Assembly: GCA_934294885.1 (NCBI GenBank)
Contig: CAKRAK010000015.1
Coordinates: 1-61,603 of the forward strand
Source: an uncultured Lachnospiraceae bacterium
GTDB taxonomy: Bacteria; Bacillota; Clostridia; Lachnospirales; Lachnospiraceae
Direction of reading: 5' to 3'
DNA: 61,603 bases
Shown: positions 26,487 through 35,784 of the stretch, one piece after another
Layout: the number at the start of each line of letters is the position of its first letter
How positions within the stretch are numbered: position 1 is the first letter of the stretch
The notes under the pieces: generated by a model
Told to the model about the DNA's origin: nothing
The model's input: only the letters and a program-made list of their open reading frames with translations
Databases searched by the model: none
Made by a program: the position numbers and the translations under genes

Positions 26487-27215
26487 CTAAAGCAAAACGA
26501 GCGTCTGTATTTCCTCCGGCGTTAACTCCCGATAAGCACCGGACGGAAGCTCCTCCGGGAGAGATAATGTTCCGAAAGAGATACGTCTTAGATAGGTAAC
26601 TTCTTTGCCACAGGCATGAACCATTCGTTTAACCTGATGGAATTTGCCCTCTGTGATGGTGATGAGAACTTCGGAACGTTGCTCCTTTTCATCTGTGCTG
26701 ATAATTTGTAATTTCGCCGGAAGTGCGGTCTTTAAATCCTCGTCACCGATTTCCAGTCCTTGCCGAAATGCATGGATATCTGCTTCGTCCATAATCCCAT
26801 TGGTAATGGCATAGTATGTTTTTTCTACGTGTTTTTTAGGGGAAAGCAGCTTATGGGATAATGCACCGTCATTTGTAATCAGCAAAAGCCCTTCGGTGTC
26901 CTTATCCAAACGCCCCACCGGAAACAGGTCTTTCCGATTGCTGTTGATAAGCTCCATGACCGTAGGGGCAGTATTGTCCTTTGTTGCACTGACATAACCT
27001 GCCGGTTTGTTTAACAGATAATATTCCAGATCAGCCATGCGGATGGGCTCTCCTTTAAAGCAGATTTCATCTTTTGCGGAATCAATCTTTGTTTCCGGTC
27101 GAAGGACTGTGTTGTGATTTACCTGAACCAGCCCCTTCCTTATATAAGATTTAATATCGCTTCTTGTTCCGATACCCGCATCAGCCAGGTATTTATCCAA
27201 ACGGAATTGTGCCAT
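26487..27215 (-). CDS. RsuA-family rRNA pseudouridine synthase
   Basis: 242 residues. N-terminal S4 RNA-binding domain (about 1-60, RLDKYLADAGIGTRSDIKSYI), then the catalytic domain with the signature PVGRLDKDTEGLLLITNDG holding the catalytic Asp, KTYYAI and GKFHQVKRM. The length and the LLNKPAGYVSAT form place it nearer RsuA (16S U516) than RluB/E/F, but the target is not certain. It is preceded by the palindromic element at 27251. Confidence 0.88.
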   Translation of the reverse strand: MAQFRLDKYLADAGIGTRSDIKSYIRKGLVQVNHNTVLRPETKIDSAKDEICFKGEPIRMADLEYYLLNKPAGYVSATKDNTAPTVMELINSNRKDLFPVGRLDKDTEGLLLITNDGALSHKLLSPKKHVEKTYYAITNGIMDEADIHAFRQGLEIGDEDLKTALPAKLQIISTDEKEQRSEVLITITEGKFHQVKRMVHACGKEVTYLRRISFGTLSLPEELPSGAYRELTPEEIQTLVLL

Positions 27216-27250
27216 TTTGTATGTTTCCTTTCCTATTACTTCCTAATACT

Positions 27251-27463
27251 GGGCGTTTGCGAAACGCTTTATATCTTTTTAAATGTGCAAATTAATATGG
27301 ATATATCGCAGACACGCTTGCGCTTCATCCGCACACAGCGGTACTAAACTCGGAATACGCTAACGCTTTCCCTCATTAAGTACCGGTGTGCTACAAGAGT
27401 CTGCTTATATATCATATTAATTTTGCACAGTTGATATCGGTTATTGAGGGTTTCGCAATTACC
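27251..27463. repeat. Interspersed palindromic element, near-complete copy (213 bp)
   Basis: Outer arms GGGCGTTTGCGAAAC (27251-27265) and GTTTCGCAATTACC (27450-27463); inner arms at 27284-27306 and 27407-27429 (TGTGCAAATTAATATGG against its complement). The core, including the paired segments ACAGCGGTACT and AGTACCGGTGT, is the reverse complement of the 29408 copy. A further related motif, GGTGCTTGCGAAATGC, lies at 27482. No ORF is carried. Confidence 0.85.
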
Positions 27464-27733
27464 GGTACTTTCTATACATATAGGTGCTTGCGAAATGCTT
27501 CGTAATCTCACATGATTATAACATAGATATAGAATAATCGCGTGCAAAATGTTTATTTTATGAAAAAACTGTGAAGGAAGTGTTTCATAATGTAATGGGA
27601 TTTTTAAAATATATTGTACATGTTGTATGGAAATGCCGGAGAATATATACATTTTGCATAATGAAAAGGGGGGATAGGGAGTAGAAGTACGGAAAATGGT
27701 AAAAAGTGTAAATATATGCGGATTGTTAAGGGG

Positions 27734-27762
27734 TTGACAATTATTATGTTAAATGATATATT
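27734..27762 (+). promoter_or_regulatory. Promoter of the SH3/3D gene
   Basis: TTGACA at 27734-27739 and TATATT at 27757-27762, 17-base spacer; predicted start near 27769. The stretch between the palindromic element and this promoter (27500-27730) shows nothing else I can name. Confidence 0.75.
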
Positions 27763-27768
27763 ACAACA

Positions 27769-27785
27769 TGTAACAAGTTTGTAAC
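27769..27785 (+). promoter_or_regulatory. WalR-like box
   Basis: TGTAAC, five bases, TGTAAC: an exact match to the WalR (YycF) consensus TGTWAH-N5-TGTWAH. It overlaps the predicted transcription start of a 3D-domain wall protein, the class of gene WalR controls in Bacillus. A site here, downstream of the -10, would favour repression. Confidence 0.55.
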
Positions 27786-27864
27786 ATTTTGATATGCATA
27801 GTTAGCTTATGAAAGCAAACTACCTGTTACATGCATGTAATAGGCAATTAGATGGAGGAGCGTA

Positions 27865-29325
27865 ATGAGGCATAGCAGAAAGAGTGTAATGAAGGAACAC
27901 TTTAAACTTTACATAAAAAAGAATGTTTTGAATGGAAGATATTTTCAGAGAAACATGCAGATTGTAATGTGTTTTGTTTTGGTAATTGCACTGACGGTTG
28001 GATGTATTACGGTTGGTAGTACATTTACAACAAAAAATCAATCAGGAAACAATATCGATGTAAAGGCGGCATTGTTCGGCAGTACACAGCCGGATGAGAA
28101 GCAGATCGAGGTACGGAAGGATAGCATAGCAGATACAACAGAGAGTACAGAAGAGATTGCATCAACAGAAGCAACAACAGAGAATACTACGGTATTGGCT
28201 ATGGAGAATACAACAGAAGAAGCAACGACAGAAGAGCCAAGCTTATTTGAGGATCGTTGTATTGCAAATGTAGATGATGAATTGAATATTCGTAAGAGTC
28301 CGGATGCAGAATCTGAATTTGTGGGTTCTATGGAATCGGGAGCAATTGCGGTTGTGGAAGGTACCGAAGGAGAATGGACAAAGATCAAATCCGGAGATGT
28401 AGAAGGATATGTTTTGTCACAGTATGTCTTAACCGGTGAGGTTGCGGAAGCATTTGCAAAGGATTATGTAATTTTACACGGAACCGTATTAGAGGATGGC
28501 GTTAATATCCGTTCTGAGAAATCAACCACATCGGATATTGTCACCGTTTTGGATAAGGATGCAGTTGTAACTGTATTAGAGGATCCGACAACAGAGGAAG
28601 AGGTTTCAAATCATGTTGCAGCCGATACAACAGAAGAAGCTGTAACCGAGGAAGCTACAACCGAATCAACCGAGGAAACGGTATCCGATCAGGAGTCTTT
28701 GGAAGAGACAGCCGATACACAAAGCAGTGAGGATACAGCAGATGATGGTGTTGTATGGTTAACTGTACGTCTTGAGGATGGTCAGGAAGGTTATGTATCA
28801 GCAGATTATGTAGACGTTGATGAGTTATATCAGGTTGCTGTTTCCAAAGAAGAATTGGAACGTCAGGCAGCTGAGGAAGCAGCTCGTCAGGCTGCAGAAG
28901 AAGAGGCGGCAAGACAGGCAGAGCAGGAAGCGGCCCGTCAGGCAAGTACAAGTAATAGCAACAGAAACAACAGCAGTTCATCCGGTTCGGGTTCTTCATA
29001 TCAGGGTAACAGCATTACTCCGATTGCGGCAACACAGGCTGGTGAATCTTTAGGAACATTTACAATTACAGCCTATTGTGGTTGTTCTATCTGCAGCAGC
29101 GGTAATAACCGTACTGCATCGGGAACAGTTCCGACACAGGGTAGAACCATTGCGGCAGATACAAGCATCTTACCTTTTGGTACACAGGTTGTAATTGGTG
29201 GAGCTGTATATACTGTAGAGGATTGTGGTAGTGGTGTAAGAGGTAATCATATTGACATTTACTTTGCTACCCATGAGCAGGCATTGGCATTCGGTCGCAG
29301 AACCATGCAGGTTTTCAGATACTAA
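27865..29325 (+). CDS. Secreted SH3/3D-domain cell-wall protein
   Basis: 486 residues. A basic start and membrane helix (about 31-55, MQIVMCFVLVIALTVGCITVG) act as signal or anchor. Two bacterial SH3 domains follow (about 130-190 and 205-235, ELNIRKSPDAES and GVNIRSEKSTTS) and a partial third (about 295-318). Thr/Glu-rich linkers (TTEEATTE type) and an Ala/Glu/Arg-rich helix (about 330-365) lead to the C-terminal 3D domain (about 395-486) with TAYCGCSICS and the Asp positions AADTSILPFG, VEDCGSG, HIDIYF. Such proteins act as lytic transglycosylases. Start follows GGAGGAG. Confidence 0.88.
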   Translation: MRHSRKSVMKEHFKLYIKKNVLNGRYFQRNMQIVMCFVLVIALTVGCITVGSTFTTKNQSGNNIDVKAALFGSTQPDEKQIEVRKDSIADTTESTEEIASTEATTENTTVLAMENTTEEATTEEPSLFEDRCIANVDDELNIRKSPDAESEFVGSMESGAIAVVEGTEGEWTKIKSGDVEGYVLSQYVLTGEVAEAFAKDYVILHGTVLEDGVNIRSEKSTTSDIVTVLDKDAVVTVLEDPTTEEEVSNHVAADTTEEAVTEEATTESTEETVSDQESLEETADTQSSEDTADDGVVWLTVRLEDGQEGYVSADYVDVDELYQVAVSKEELERQAAEEAARQAAEEEAARQAEQEAARQASTSNSNRNNSSSSGSGSSYQGNSITPIAATQAGESLGTFTITAYCGCSICSSGNNRTASGTVPTQGRTIAADTSILPFGTQVVIGGAVYTVEDCGSGVRGNHIDIYFATHEQALAFGRRTMQVFRY

Positions 29326-29341
29326 TTGATTGAAGTGGATG

Positions 29342-29375
29342 AAGGCATCTCATTATGAGATGCCTTTTCTTTTTG
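29342..29375 (+). terminator. Terminator after the SH3/3D gene
   Basis: AAGGCATCTCAT and ATGAGATGCCTT form a stem with a tiny loop, followed by TTCTTTTT. Confidence 0.85.
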
Positions 29376-29407
29376 CCTTCTTGTATGTTATAATGTTGCA
29401 AGTGAAT

Positions 29408-29614
29408 GGGAAACGCGCTCTGATATTATCTGATTTGTGCAAATTTATATGATATATAAGCGGGCTCTTGTAGCACACCGGTACTTAACGAGGGAAAGCG
29501 TCAGCGCATCCCAAGTTTAGTACCGCTGTGCGGGGATGAAGCGCAAGCGTGCCTGCGATATATCATATAAATTTGCACAAATATGAAAAATCTCAAAGCG
29601 TTTCGCAAAATGCC
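29408..29614. repeat. Interspersed palindromic element, near-complete copy
   Basis: Inner arms of 24 bp are perfect complements (29434-29457 and 29558-29581, beginning TTTGTGCAAATTTATATG). The right outer arm AAAGCGTTTCGCAAA starts at 29595; the left outer arm is decayed (GGGAAACGC near 29408). The core is in reverse orientation to the 27251 copy. The element ends 40 bases before the response regulator start. Confidence 0.85.
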
Positions 29615-29653
29615 ATCATGGATGATGAGTCGTGCTTGGAAATGGAGAGAGGT

Positions 29654-30337
29654 ATGGCAACAATATTATTGGTTGAGGATGATTTTGCATTAGCAATGGG
29701 AACAGAGTATGCGTTGCAGTCAGAGGGCTATGAGGTGATTCATGCCGGCAGTCTGGAAAAGGCAAGAAACGCATTAAAGCAGTCGATTGATTTAATTCTG
29801 TTAGATGTGATGCTGCCGGATGGAACCGGATATGATTTTTGCAGGGAAGTACGGGAACAGAATTGGAATGTACCCATTATATTTCTTACCGCTGTAAGTG
29901 AGGAAGCCAATATTGTGCAGGGGTTGGAAATCGGAGGAGACGATTATGTAGCCAAGCCTTATCGGGTAAAAGAGCTGCTATCAAGAATTGCGGCTCATTT
30001 AAGACGTGCTGGTTTACATAATAACGCACCTTCCCGGGGATATGCCTTTGGACAACATGTATTTTACCCGGAGGAATTCCGGCTTATGAAGAATCAAAGC
30101 GTGGTGGATTGTACCCCCAGTGATCTACGTCTGTTAAAGGAATTGATACAGCATGAGGGACAGGTGTTAAGCCGTAATCAGCTGTTAGAGCGACTTTATG
30201 ATGTGGATGGACAATTTATTGATGATAATACTTTGTCGGTATATATGAAGCGATTAAGAAGCAAATTAGGGGAAGATGCAGCTTGGATTGAGACGGTTCG
30301 TGGTGTTGGTTACCGGTTTAAGAAAGGGGCTTTGTAA
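29654..30337 (+). CDS. OmpR-family response regulator
   Basis: 227 residues. Receiver domain (about 1-115): ILLVEDD acidic pair, phosphoacceptor Asp in LILLDVMLPDG, Thr/Lys switch residues in FLTA and DYVAKPY. C-terminal winged helix (about 130-227): LRLLKELIQHEGQVLSR and the recognition region TLSVYMKRLRSKLG followed by IETVRGVGYRF. I chose ATG 29654 with GGAGAG upstream; the frame is open back into the palindromic element, which lacks a ribosome site. It is 40 bases ahead of the sensor kinase and heads the exporter locus. Confidence 0.9.
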   Translation: MATILLVEDDFALAMGTEYALQSEGYEVIHAGSLEKARNALKQSIDLILLDVMLPDGTGYDFCREVREQNWNVPIIFLTAVSEEANIVQGLEIGGDDYVAKPYRVKELLSRIAAHLRRAGLHNNAPSRGYAFGQHVFYPEEFRLMKNQSVVDCTPSDLRLLKELIQHEGQVLSRNQLLERLYDVDGQFIDDNTLSVYMKRLRSKLGEDAAWIETVRGVGYRFKKGAL

Positions 30338-30377
30338 GAACGCTTGTGTTGTCAGATGGAGAATGGTGGATTGTTGA

Positions 30378-31409
30378 ATGAGAAGTGATTATGAAAGAAA
30401 GAGATTTCAAATTCAATACTGGAAATACAGCGGCATTTTTTATGTGCTGCTATGCATTTTTGTACTGTGCTGGTTCCGGCCTTTTTCCTGGAAACCGGTA
30501 CTGATATTGGGATGCAGTCTTTTGGGGCTTATTATAACCGATGTTGTATTATATCGTTATGTGGATCGGATGTGTACACAGATGGAACATGTTTCGGAAC
30601 AGATGCTTTTGGTCATGGAAAAGAATCAGGGCGTAAATCTTGGTGAGTATCAGGAAGGCTCTGTCGGTATTTTATACAGTAATTTTGAAAAAATGGTTTG
30701 TGCCCTTCAAAAAAGCCGGGAAAAGGAATTAAATGAAAAGATATTTCTCCGGGATATTATATCGGATATCTCCCATCAGTTAAAAACACCTTTGGCGTCC
30801 CTAAATGTATTTATGGATCTGTTATTAGAGGATAAGGTTCAGGATAACGAAAAACAAAAACAGATATTAAAGGAAGCGGAAAATCAGTTAAGCCGTATGG
30901 AATGGATGGTTCTTTCCATGTTGAAGCTTGCCAGAATTGAGGCGGGAGCCATTCAGTTTGAACAAAGGAAACAGCCCTTGTATCCTATTTTGATGCAGGC
31001 AAAGGAGGGCGTCCGGTATTTGGTTGAGGGCAGAAATCAGCATCTGCATATTTCCTGCGGGGATGACGCCACCCTTGTGTGTGACGGAGACTGGCTGGTG
31101 GAGGCGATTTTGAATCTGTTAAAAAATGCTTCGGATTATTCAAATGAGGATAAAACCATAACCTTAGAGGTTGAAGATACCAATGTATACACAAGAATTT
31201 ATATTAAGGATGAAGGTATGGGAATTGCCGAGGAGGAGCTGCCTCACATATTTAAGCGGTTTTATCGTGTGAATAATGATGTAAACCCCAATAGCGTAGG
31301 AATCGGCTTATCCCTTACCAAATCCATTATTGAAGGTATGGGAGGCTCCATTCATGTACAAAGTGAAGTGGGTCATTATACATGGTTTATTCTGACCTTT
31401 ATCAAGTAA
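30378..31409 (+). CDS. Intramembrane-sensing histidine kinase
   Basis: 343 residues. Two membrane helices (about 16-32 and 40-60) are joined by only a handful of residues (RPFSWKP), so there is no extracellular sensor domain. The H-box is SDISHQLKTPLASL; the ATP-binding domain has the N box NLLKNASDYS, DEGMGI and SVGIGLSL. Kinases of this shape (BceS type) sense the state of a partner ABC transporter. The following exporter genes fit that model, though the pairing is inferred. Confidence 0.9.
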   Translation: MRSDYERKRFQIQYWKYSGIFYVLLCIFVLCWFRPFSWKPVLILGCSLLGLIITDVVLYRYVDRMCTQMEHVSEQMLLVMEKNQGVNLGEYQEGSVGILYSNFEKMVCALQKSREKELNEKIFLRDIISDISHQLKTPLASLNVFMDLLLEDKVQDNEKQKQILKEAENQLSRMEWMVLSMLKLARIEAGAIQFEQRKQPLYPILMQAKEGVRYLVEGRNQHLHISCGDDATLVCDGDWLVEAILNLLKNASDYSNEDKTITLEVEDTNVYTRIYIKDEGMGIAEEELPHIFKRFYRVNNDVNPNSVGIGLSLTKSIIEGMGGSIHVQSEVGHYTWFILTFIK

Positions 31410-31484
31410 AATGCGTTAAGTGACAAAATTGTAAGAATTAAATTTTTTTCTGTCATGGAAATGTAATTTAAACATTATAGAATG

Positions 31485-31512
31485 AGTACAGTTGATGACT
31501 GTACTTTTTTTA
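31485..31512 (+). terminator. Terminator-like hairpin ahead of the FtsX permease operon
   Basis: AGTACAGT, a 5-base loop, ACTGTACT and seven Ts. It either ends the kinase transcript or acts as an attenuator in the leader of the permease operon; a TATAGAAT segment lies just before it at about 31476. Confidence 0.7.
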
Positions 31513-31582
31513 TGGACTTTTTTAGAGGCTTGAGAATCTTGTAAGAAACAGCATCGGATTACGAAAAGAGGGGAGCACTTTT

Positions 31583-34087
31583 ATGGAGAATTACAGACAG
31601 CTTGCATTACGTTATCTTAAATTGAACAGGAACAGAAGTATGATTACCGTAATCGGTACGGCAATTACGGTTGTTGTATTGTTTACCATTTTAAATCTCG
31701 GATGGTGTACCGTATTGGATATACGGGAGAGCCTGAGAGAAGATCAGGATTACGAGGTTGTTTTCCTGACGGAAAATAAAGAACAGATTGAGGAAATCAA
31801 AAGTGATTCCAGAATTAAAAACGCTTCGGTGGGAAGTTATTATTATTATGATTTCTATGAATCAAAGACCTATGACAATGCATTGTATGTGAATTTTACA
31901 AATCCCTACCGGATGGATCATACGGCTGTGGAGCTTAGCGAGAGTGTGAATGTAGGATATGAACATAATTCGGAGCTTGCGCTTACCTATATGCAGGGCG
32001 GGGAAGATTTTATGGGAGTTATTGTGTGCTGCTTTGTATTGCTGATATCCTTTGTTTTTGCAATCTTTGGTGTGGGAATCGTAAGAAATTCCATCCAGCT
32101 TTGTACGTTGGAGCAGATAAAGGATTACGGAAATCTTCGGTGCATTGGTTCAACGAGAGGTCAGTTGAAGTCTGTTATTTATCTGGAAGGTGCCATATTG
32201 GAAACTGCCGGAATTGTAGTGGGATTGATAGTAGGAATGCTTACATCCTTTATAGCAGGAGCTATGCTTCATATAAATGTGGGCTTTCATATCCTTCCTG
32301 TGCTTCCGGTACTGGTTGCATTTTATGGGGATTTGTATTTTGTAATGCAGGAAAACTGCAAGGTTGTAACAAATATGACACCGGTAGCTGCCATTCGTGG
32401 GGAGTATCGCATTAAGAAGGAAAAGCTGCGGCACCGTTATTCCGGATTGTTTGGCAAGCTGTTTGGTGTGGAAGGAGATTATGCATATAAAAATATGATG
32501 CGTAATCCCGGCAGATTCCGTAAAACCACAGGAGCCATTGCCATTGGGATCGCGGCATGTATTGCTGCAGTAGGTATTGGAAATACACTGTCTTATCTGG
32601 AAAACAGCATAGAAGACAGTTTTGGTTATTATCATATGTATATGGACGCCGACTACATTGCCCCAACCCAGACCGTAGATGCAGCAAAAAGCGGGATTAC
32701 AGTGGATGTTCTGGAAAAGATGAATCAGCTTCCCGGCATTGTGGAAGCAAAGCAGGTGTACTGTGCGCAGGTATTATTAAGGGACTGGAGAGAGGTATAC
32801 AGCCATTACACAGATGATTATTTTCGGTATGTAGGAAAGGGCATAGCTTTGGATACATTCGGTAATTTGTATGATGCGGAGTCGAAAATAGAGGATACGG
32901 AAGAAACCAATAAAAGTAAGTACCTTCATAATCTGGTGGGAGTAAAGGTATACGGATATGATGAGTCGGATTTGCAACGTTATAAGGATACGCTGGTGGA
33001 TGGATCGTTGGATGTCAGTGAAAACGGTATTTTGCTCATGAATCATTGTACGACGACAAAGGATGATTTCGAAGATCTAAGTACCGCGGAAACGATTGAG
33101 GTTGATTTCACGGATTATAAAGTGGGGGATACCATTGATATTGTTGATACAGAGAAATTCCGGACTTTATTTTTGGAGCGTATGGAACCGGTCAATGAAA
33201 AATATAAGGATGTTTATAAAAAATTCAGTTTGATCGGAGAAAATGATACAGGAGACGAGGTTGTATTTGAAAATGGAGTAGAGGATGAGAGTTCTTCGGA
33301 AGAACAGAAGGCCTTACAGGAACAGTATGATGCCTATATGAAGGGGAAGGCAGATGTTTATGCAAAGTGCTATGACGAGCTTGTAAAACAGGGAGCTTAC
33401 AAGACATATACAATTGAAGGTATTTTGAATGGGGATGTGAATCGTAGTTCCTATGGAGGTCTGGAAATTATTGTTCCTCTAAAGCAATATTATGCAATGT
33501 CAGGAACCGGAGAGGGTGACAGTATCGGTATGCAGTATCATTTTAAAAACTTCCCGGTCGTAAAATACTATAGTGTTGTGGATGGTTCCTTTGGTGTGGT
33601 TGGATGGGACGTCACCGGTGAACCGGAAGGATGCAACACATCCTATTATCCGGTGTTTCGAAGTATGCTGATGGAATTTAAGGTTGTTATCGTTGGATTG
33701 ATTTTATTTATTTTGTTTGTCGTGTTAATCAGCTGCATTAATATCGTGAATACGACAGCAAGTAATATCTACCTGCGAAGACAGGAATTTGCACAGCTAA
33801 GGGTAATTGGAGTATCTCAAAAGGGATTGATAAAAATGGTACTTTTAGAAGGCATTATTTCGTCTATAGTAGCGAATATAATGGGAATTGTAATCGGTCT
33901 GGCAATCAGTTACGGAGTGTTCCGACTTGTAGTGACAACCATTTACGGTTATCAATATCAGTTCCCGTGGATTGGAATTTTAATCAGTATGGTTGTGTCA
34001 ACGCTGGTGCTTTGCGGTTCGATTTATTTGCCACTTAAAAATTTAAATCAGAATATGGCGGATTCATTAAAAACAGGAAATGAATAA
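31583..34087 (+). CDS. FtsX-like ABC transporter permease (large, duplicated)
   Basis: 834 residues. Membrane helices at about 19-42, 147-172, 205-230 and 236-258 make the first FtsX unit; after a second start-like helix at about 316-338 comes an extracellular domain of about 350 residues, then three helices at about 695-718, 755-782 and 795-815. The sequence TLEQIKDYGNLRCIGSTRGQLK and its counterpart RRQEFAQLRVIGVSQKGLIK are the paired coupling loops of FtsX permeases. Start follows GAGGGGAG. It belongs with the ATPase at 34122 and is likely a flux-sensing exporter of envelope-active compounds. Confidence 0.85.
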   Translation: MENYRQLALRYLKLNRNRSMITVIGTAITVVVLFTILNLGWCTVLDIRESLREDQDYEVVFLTENKEQIEEIKSDSRIKNASVGSYYYYDFYESKTYDNALYVNFTNPYRMDHTAVELSESVNVGYEHNSELALTYMQGGEDFMGVIVCCFVLLISFVFAIFGVGIVRNSIQLCTLEQIKDYGNLRCIGSTRGQLKSVIYLEGAILETAGIVVGLIVGMLTSFIAGAMLHINVGFHILPVLPVLVAFYGDLYFVMQENCKVVTNMTPVAAIRGEYRIKKEKLRHRYSGLFGKLFGVEGDYAYKNMMRNPGRFRKTTGAIAIGIAACIAAVGIGNTLSYLENSIEDSFGYYHMYMDADYIAPTQTVDAAKSGITVDVLEKMNQLPGIVEAKQVYCAQVLLRDWREVYSHYTDDYFRYVGKGIALDTFGNLYDAESKIEDTEETNKSKYLHNLVGVKVYGYDESDLQRYKDTLVDGSLDVSENGILLMNHCTTTKDDFEDLSTAETIEVDFTDYKVGDTIDIVDTEKFRTLFLERMEPVNEKYKDVYKKFSLIGENDTGDEVVFENGVEDESSSEEQKALQEQYDAYMKGKADVYAKCYDELVKQGAYKTYTIEGILNGDVNRSSYGGLEIIVPLKQYYAMSGTGEGDSIGMQYHFKNFPVVKYYSVVDGSFGVVGWDVTGEPEGCNTSYYPVFRSMLMEFKVVIVGLILFILFVVLISCINIVNTTASNIYLRRQEFAQLRVIGVSQKGLIKMVLLEGIISSIVANIMGIVIGLAISYGVFRLVVTTIYGYQYQFPWIGILISMVVSTLVLCGSIYLPLKNLNQNMADSLKTGNE

Positions 34088-34121
34088 AGAAAACAGTTGA
34101 GAATGAAAAGGAGGATTTCGT

Positions 34122-34787
34122 ATGGATATTGTAACAATGGAAGATGTAACAAAGGTATATGGTGAAGGAGATAACAGAGTATGGGGTTTACATAATGTCA
34201 ATCTGTCGGTGGAACAGGGGGAAACGCTTGCCATCGTTGGAGCGTCCGGTTCCGGAAAATCCACGTTATTACATATTATGGGCGGCGTGGATACGCCAAC
34301 CTCAGGAAATGTGATTGTGGATGGAAAAGATATTACAAAACTAAATGATGACCAGATGTCGGTATTTCGAAGAAGGAAAATCGGATTTGTATTTCAGGCA
34401 TATCATTTGATTCCGGTTTTGTCAGTGGAGGAAAATATCACAATGCCGATTTTGTTAGATCATAGAAAACCGGACAAGGATTATATTGAACATATTATGG
34501 ATATGCTGGGAATCTGGGACAGGAGAAAACATCTGCCCAATCAGTTGTCCGGCGGCCAGCAGCAAAGAGCAGCCATTGCCAGAGCTTTGGCAAACAGACC
34601 CTCTTTAATATTGGCGGATGAGCCTACCGGTGCATTAGATTCCAAAAACGGTAATGAGGTTATTTCCCTGCTGCAAAAATCCGTAAAAGAGCTGAATCAG
34701 ACATTGGTATTGATTACCCATAACATTGATCTTGCAAGAGAAGCAGACAGGATGATTAAATTAGCGGATGGCGAGATCGTTGCGTAG
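34122..34787 (+). CDS. ABC transporter ATPase, MacB/BceA/LolD type
   Basis: 221 residues, complete: Walker A GASGSGKST (about 39-47), Q-loop GFVFQAYHL, signature LSGGQQQR, Walker B LILADEPTGALD and the switch His in LITHN. This class powers FtsX/MacB permeases. It lies between the two permeases and is the only ATPase in the locus, so it may serve both. Start follows AAGGAGG. Its end overlaps the open frame of the next gene, whose real start is further on. Confidence 0.93.
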   Translation: MDIVTMEDVTKVYGEGDNRVWGLHNVNLSVEQGETLAIVGASGSGKSTLLHIMGGVDTPTSGNVIVDGKDITKLNDDQMSVFRRRKIGFVFQAYHLIPVLSVEENITMPILLDHRKPDKDYIEHIMDMLGIWDRRKHLPNQLSGGQQQRAAIARALANRPSLILADEPTGALDSKNGNEVISLLQKSVKELNQTLVLITHNIDLAREADRMIKLADGEIVA

Positions 34788-34851
34788 AATTGATCGGCAG
34801 CACATAGACAATCGGACAAATGTCCGGATAGAGAAAGAAAAGAGGCGATGG

Positions 34852-35772
34852 ATGAAAATGAAAGCGGATTTAAGGAAACTTACATATGTGATTATGATGT
34901 TATGTATACTTTTTATGTCTACCTCTGCGAAGGCAGCTACACCGAGAGTGATGATTTCGGATTATAAGGTGAAAGGGGGAACCGTTGTTTCCGGTGAATC
35001 CTATGAGCTTACCATTACTTTGCAGAATGAATCAACAAATACGATTAAGAATATGAAGGTGACCCTTAGTACGGAAAATGGAGAACTGCTTCCGGTGGAA
35101 GGAGCGGGAACTGCTTATGTAAAGGAAATAAAAGGTGGAAAAGAACAGCCCCTTGATTTTGCCATGCAGGCGGCATACGGCTTGGAAGAAAAATCTTATA
35201 AGCTTTCCGTTAAACTGGAGTATGAATGTGGTGGTGTTGGCTACACCGTTGATGAGACTTTGTTCATTCCGGTTTCTTTGAATCAGAAAGTATCTGTTAC
35301 GGATATTTACACCGCGGAGGATTCCTACGTGATTGGGGATACGGTTGAAATCAGTGCAAAAATTAACAATTTAGGTTCCGGAAGTCTTTATAATGTGACA
35401 GCAAAGATAACCGGAGACAATGTTGCAGCCGCTGACAGCTATGTGGGGAATATTGAACCGGGAAAAAGCGGAACCGTAGACCTGCTTACAAAAGCAAATA
35501 CCGTATCCTCCGAGACGAAAAACACCAATCGTATCCTGATCTGTTATGAGGATAAATCAGGGAAACAATATGAAAATGAAGTGGAATTAAATGAAATTCG
35601 TGTTGCGGAAGTTTTATATGATGATTTTGAAGTTGTTAAGGAAAGCAAGGATTATTCTTCCGTTGTATCAAAGGTTGTGTGGGGCCTGGTAATACTGGTC
35701 ATTCTTGCGGTTATCATTGTTTTACTTGTAAAACGCAGGAAGAAAAAACTGGCTTATCTGGATGAGTTTTAA
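34852..35772 (+). CDS. Secreted, membrane-anchored CARDB-like protein of the exporter locus
   Basis: 306 residues. Signal peptide (about 8-28, LTYVIMMLCILFMSTSAKA), two Ig-like repeats of the CARDB/NEW3 kind (about 35-145 and 150-260, with VVSGESYELTITLQNEST and YVIGDTVEISAKINNLGSG), and a C-terminal helix (about 272-296) before a basic tail, leaving the domains outside the cell. ATG 34852 has GAGG six bases upstream; an in-frame start at 34768 overlaps the ATPase gene and is less likely. It ends 12 bases before the MacB-type permease and may act as its extracellular adaptor. Confidence 0.8.
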   Translation: MKMKADLRKLTYVIMMLCILFMSTSAKAATPRVMISDYKVKGGTVVSGESYELTITLQNESTNTIKNMKVTLSTENGELLPVEGAGTAYVKEIKGGKEQPLDFAMQAAYGLEEKSYKLSVKLEYECGGVGYTVDETLFIPVSLNQKVSVTDIYTAEDSYVIGDTVEISAKINNLGSGSLYNVTAKITGDNVAAADSYVGNIEPGKSGTVDLLTKANTVSSETKNTNRILICYEDKSGKQYENEVELNEIRVAEVLYDDFEVVKESKDYSSVVSKVVWGLVILVILAVIIVLLVKRRKKKLAYLDEF

Positions 35773-35784
35773 GGAGACGGTGCT

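Noticed and set aside
29549..29653. Longer start for the response regulator
   Set aside because: The upstream codons come from the palindromic element; receiver domains start a few residues before ILLVEDD and a ribosome site precedes 29654.
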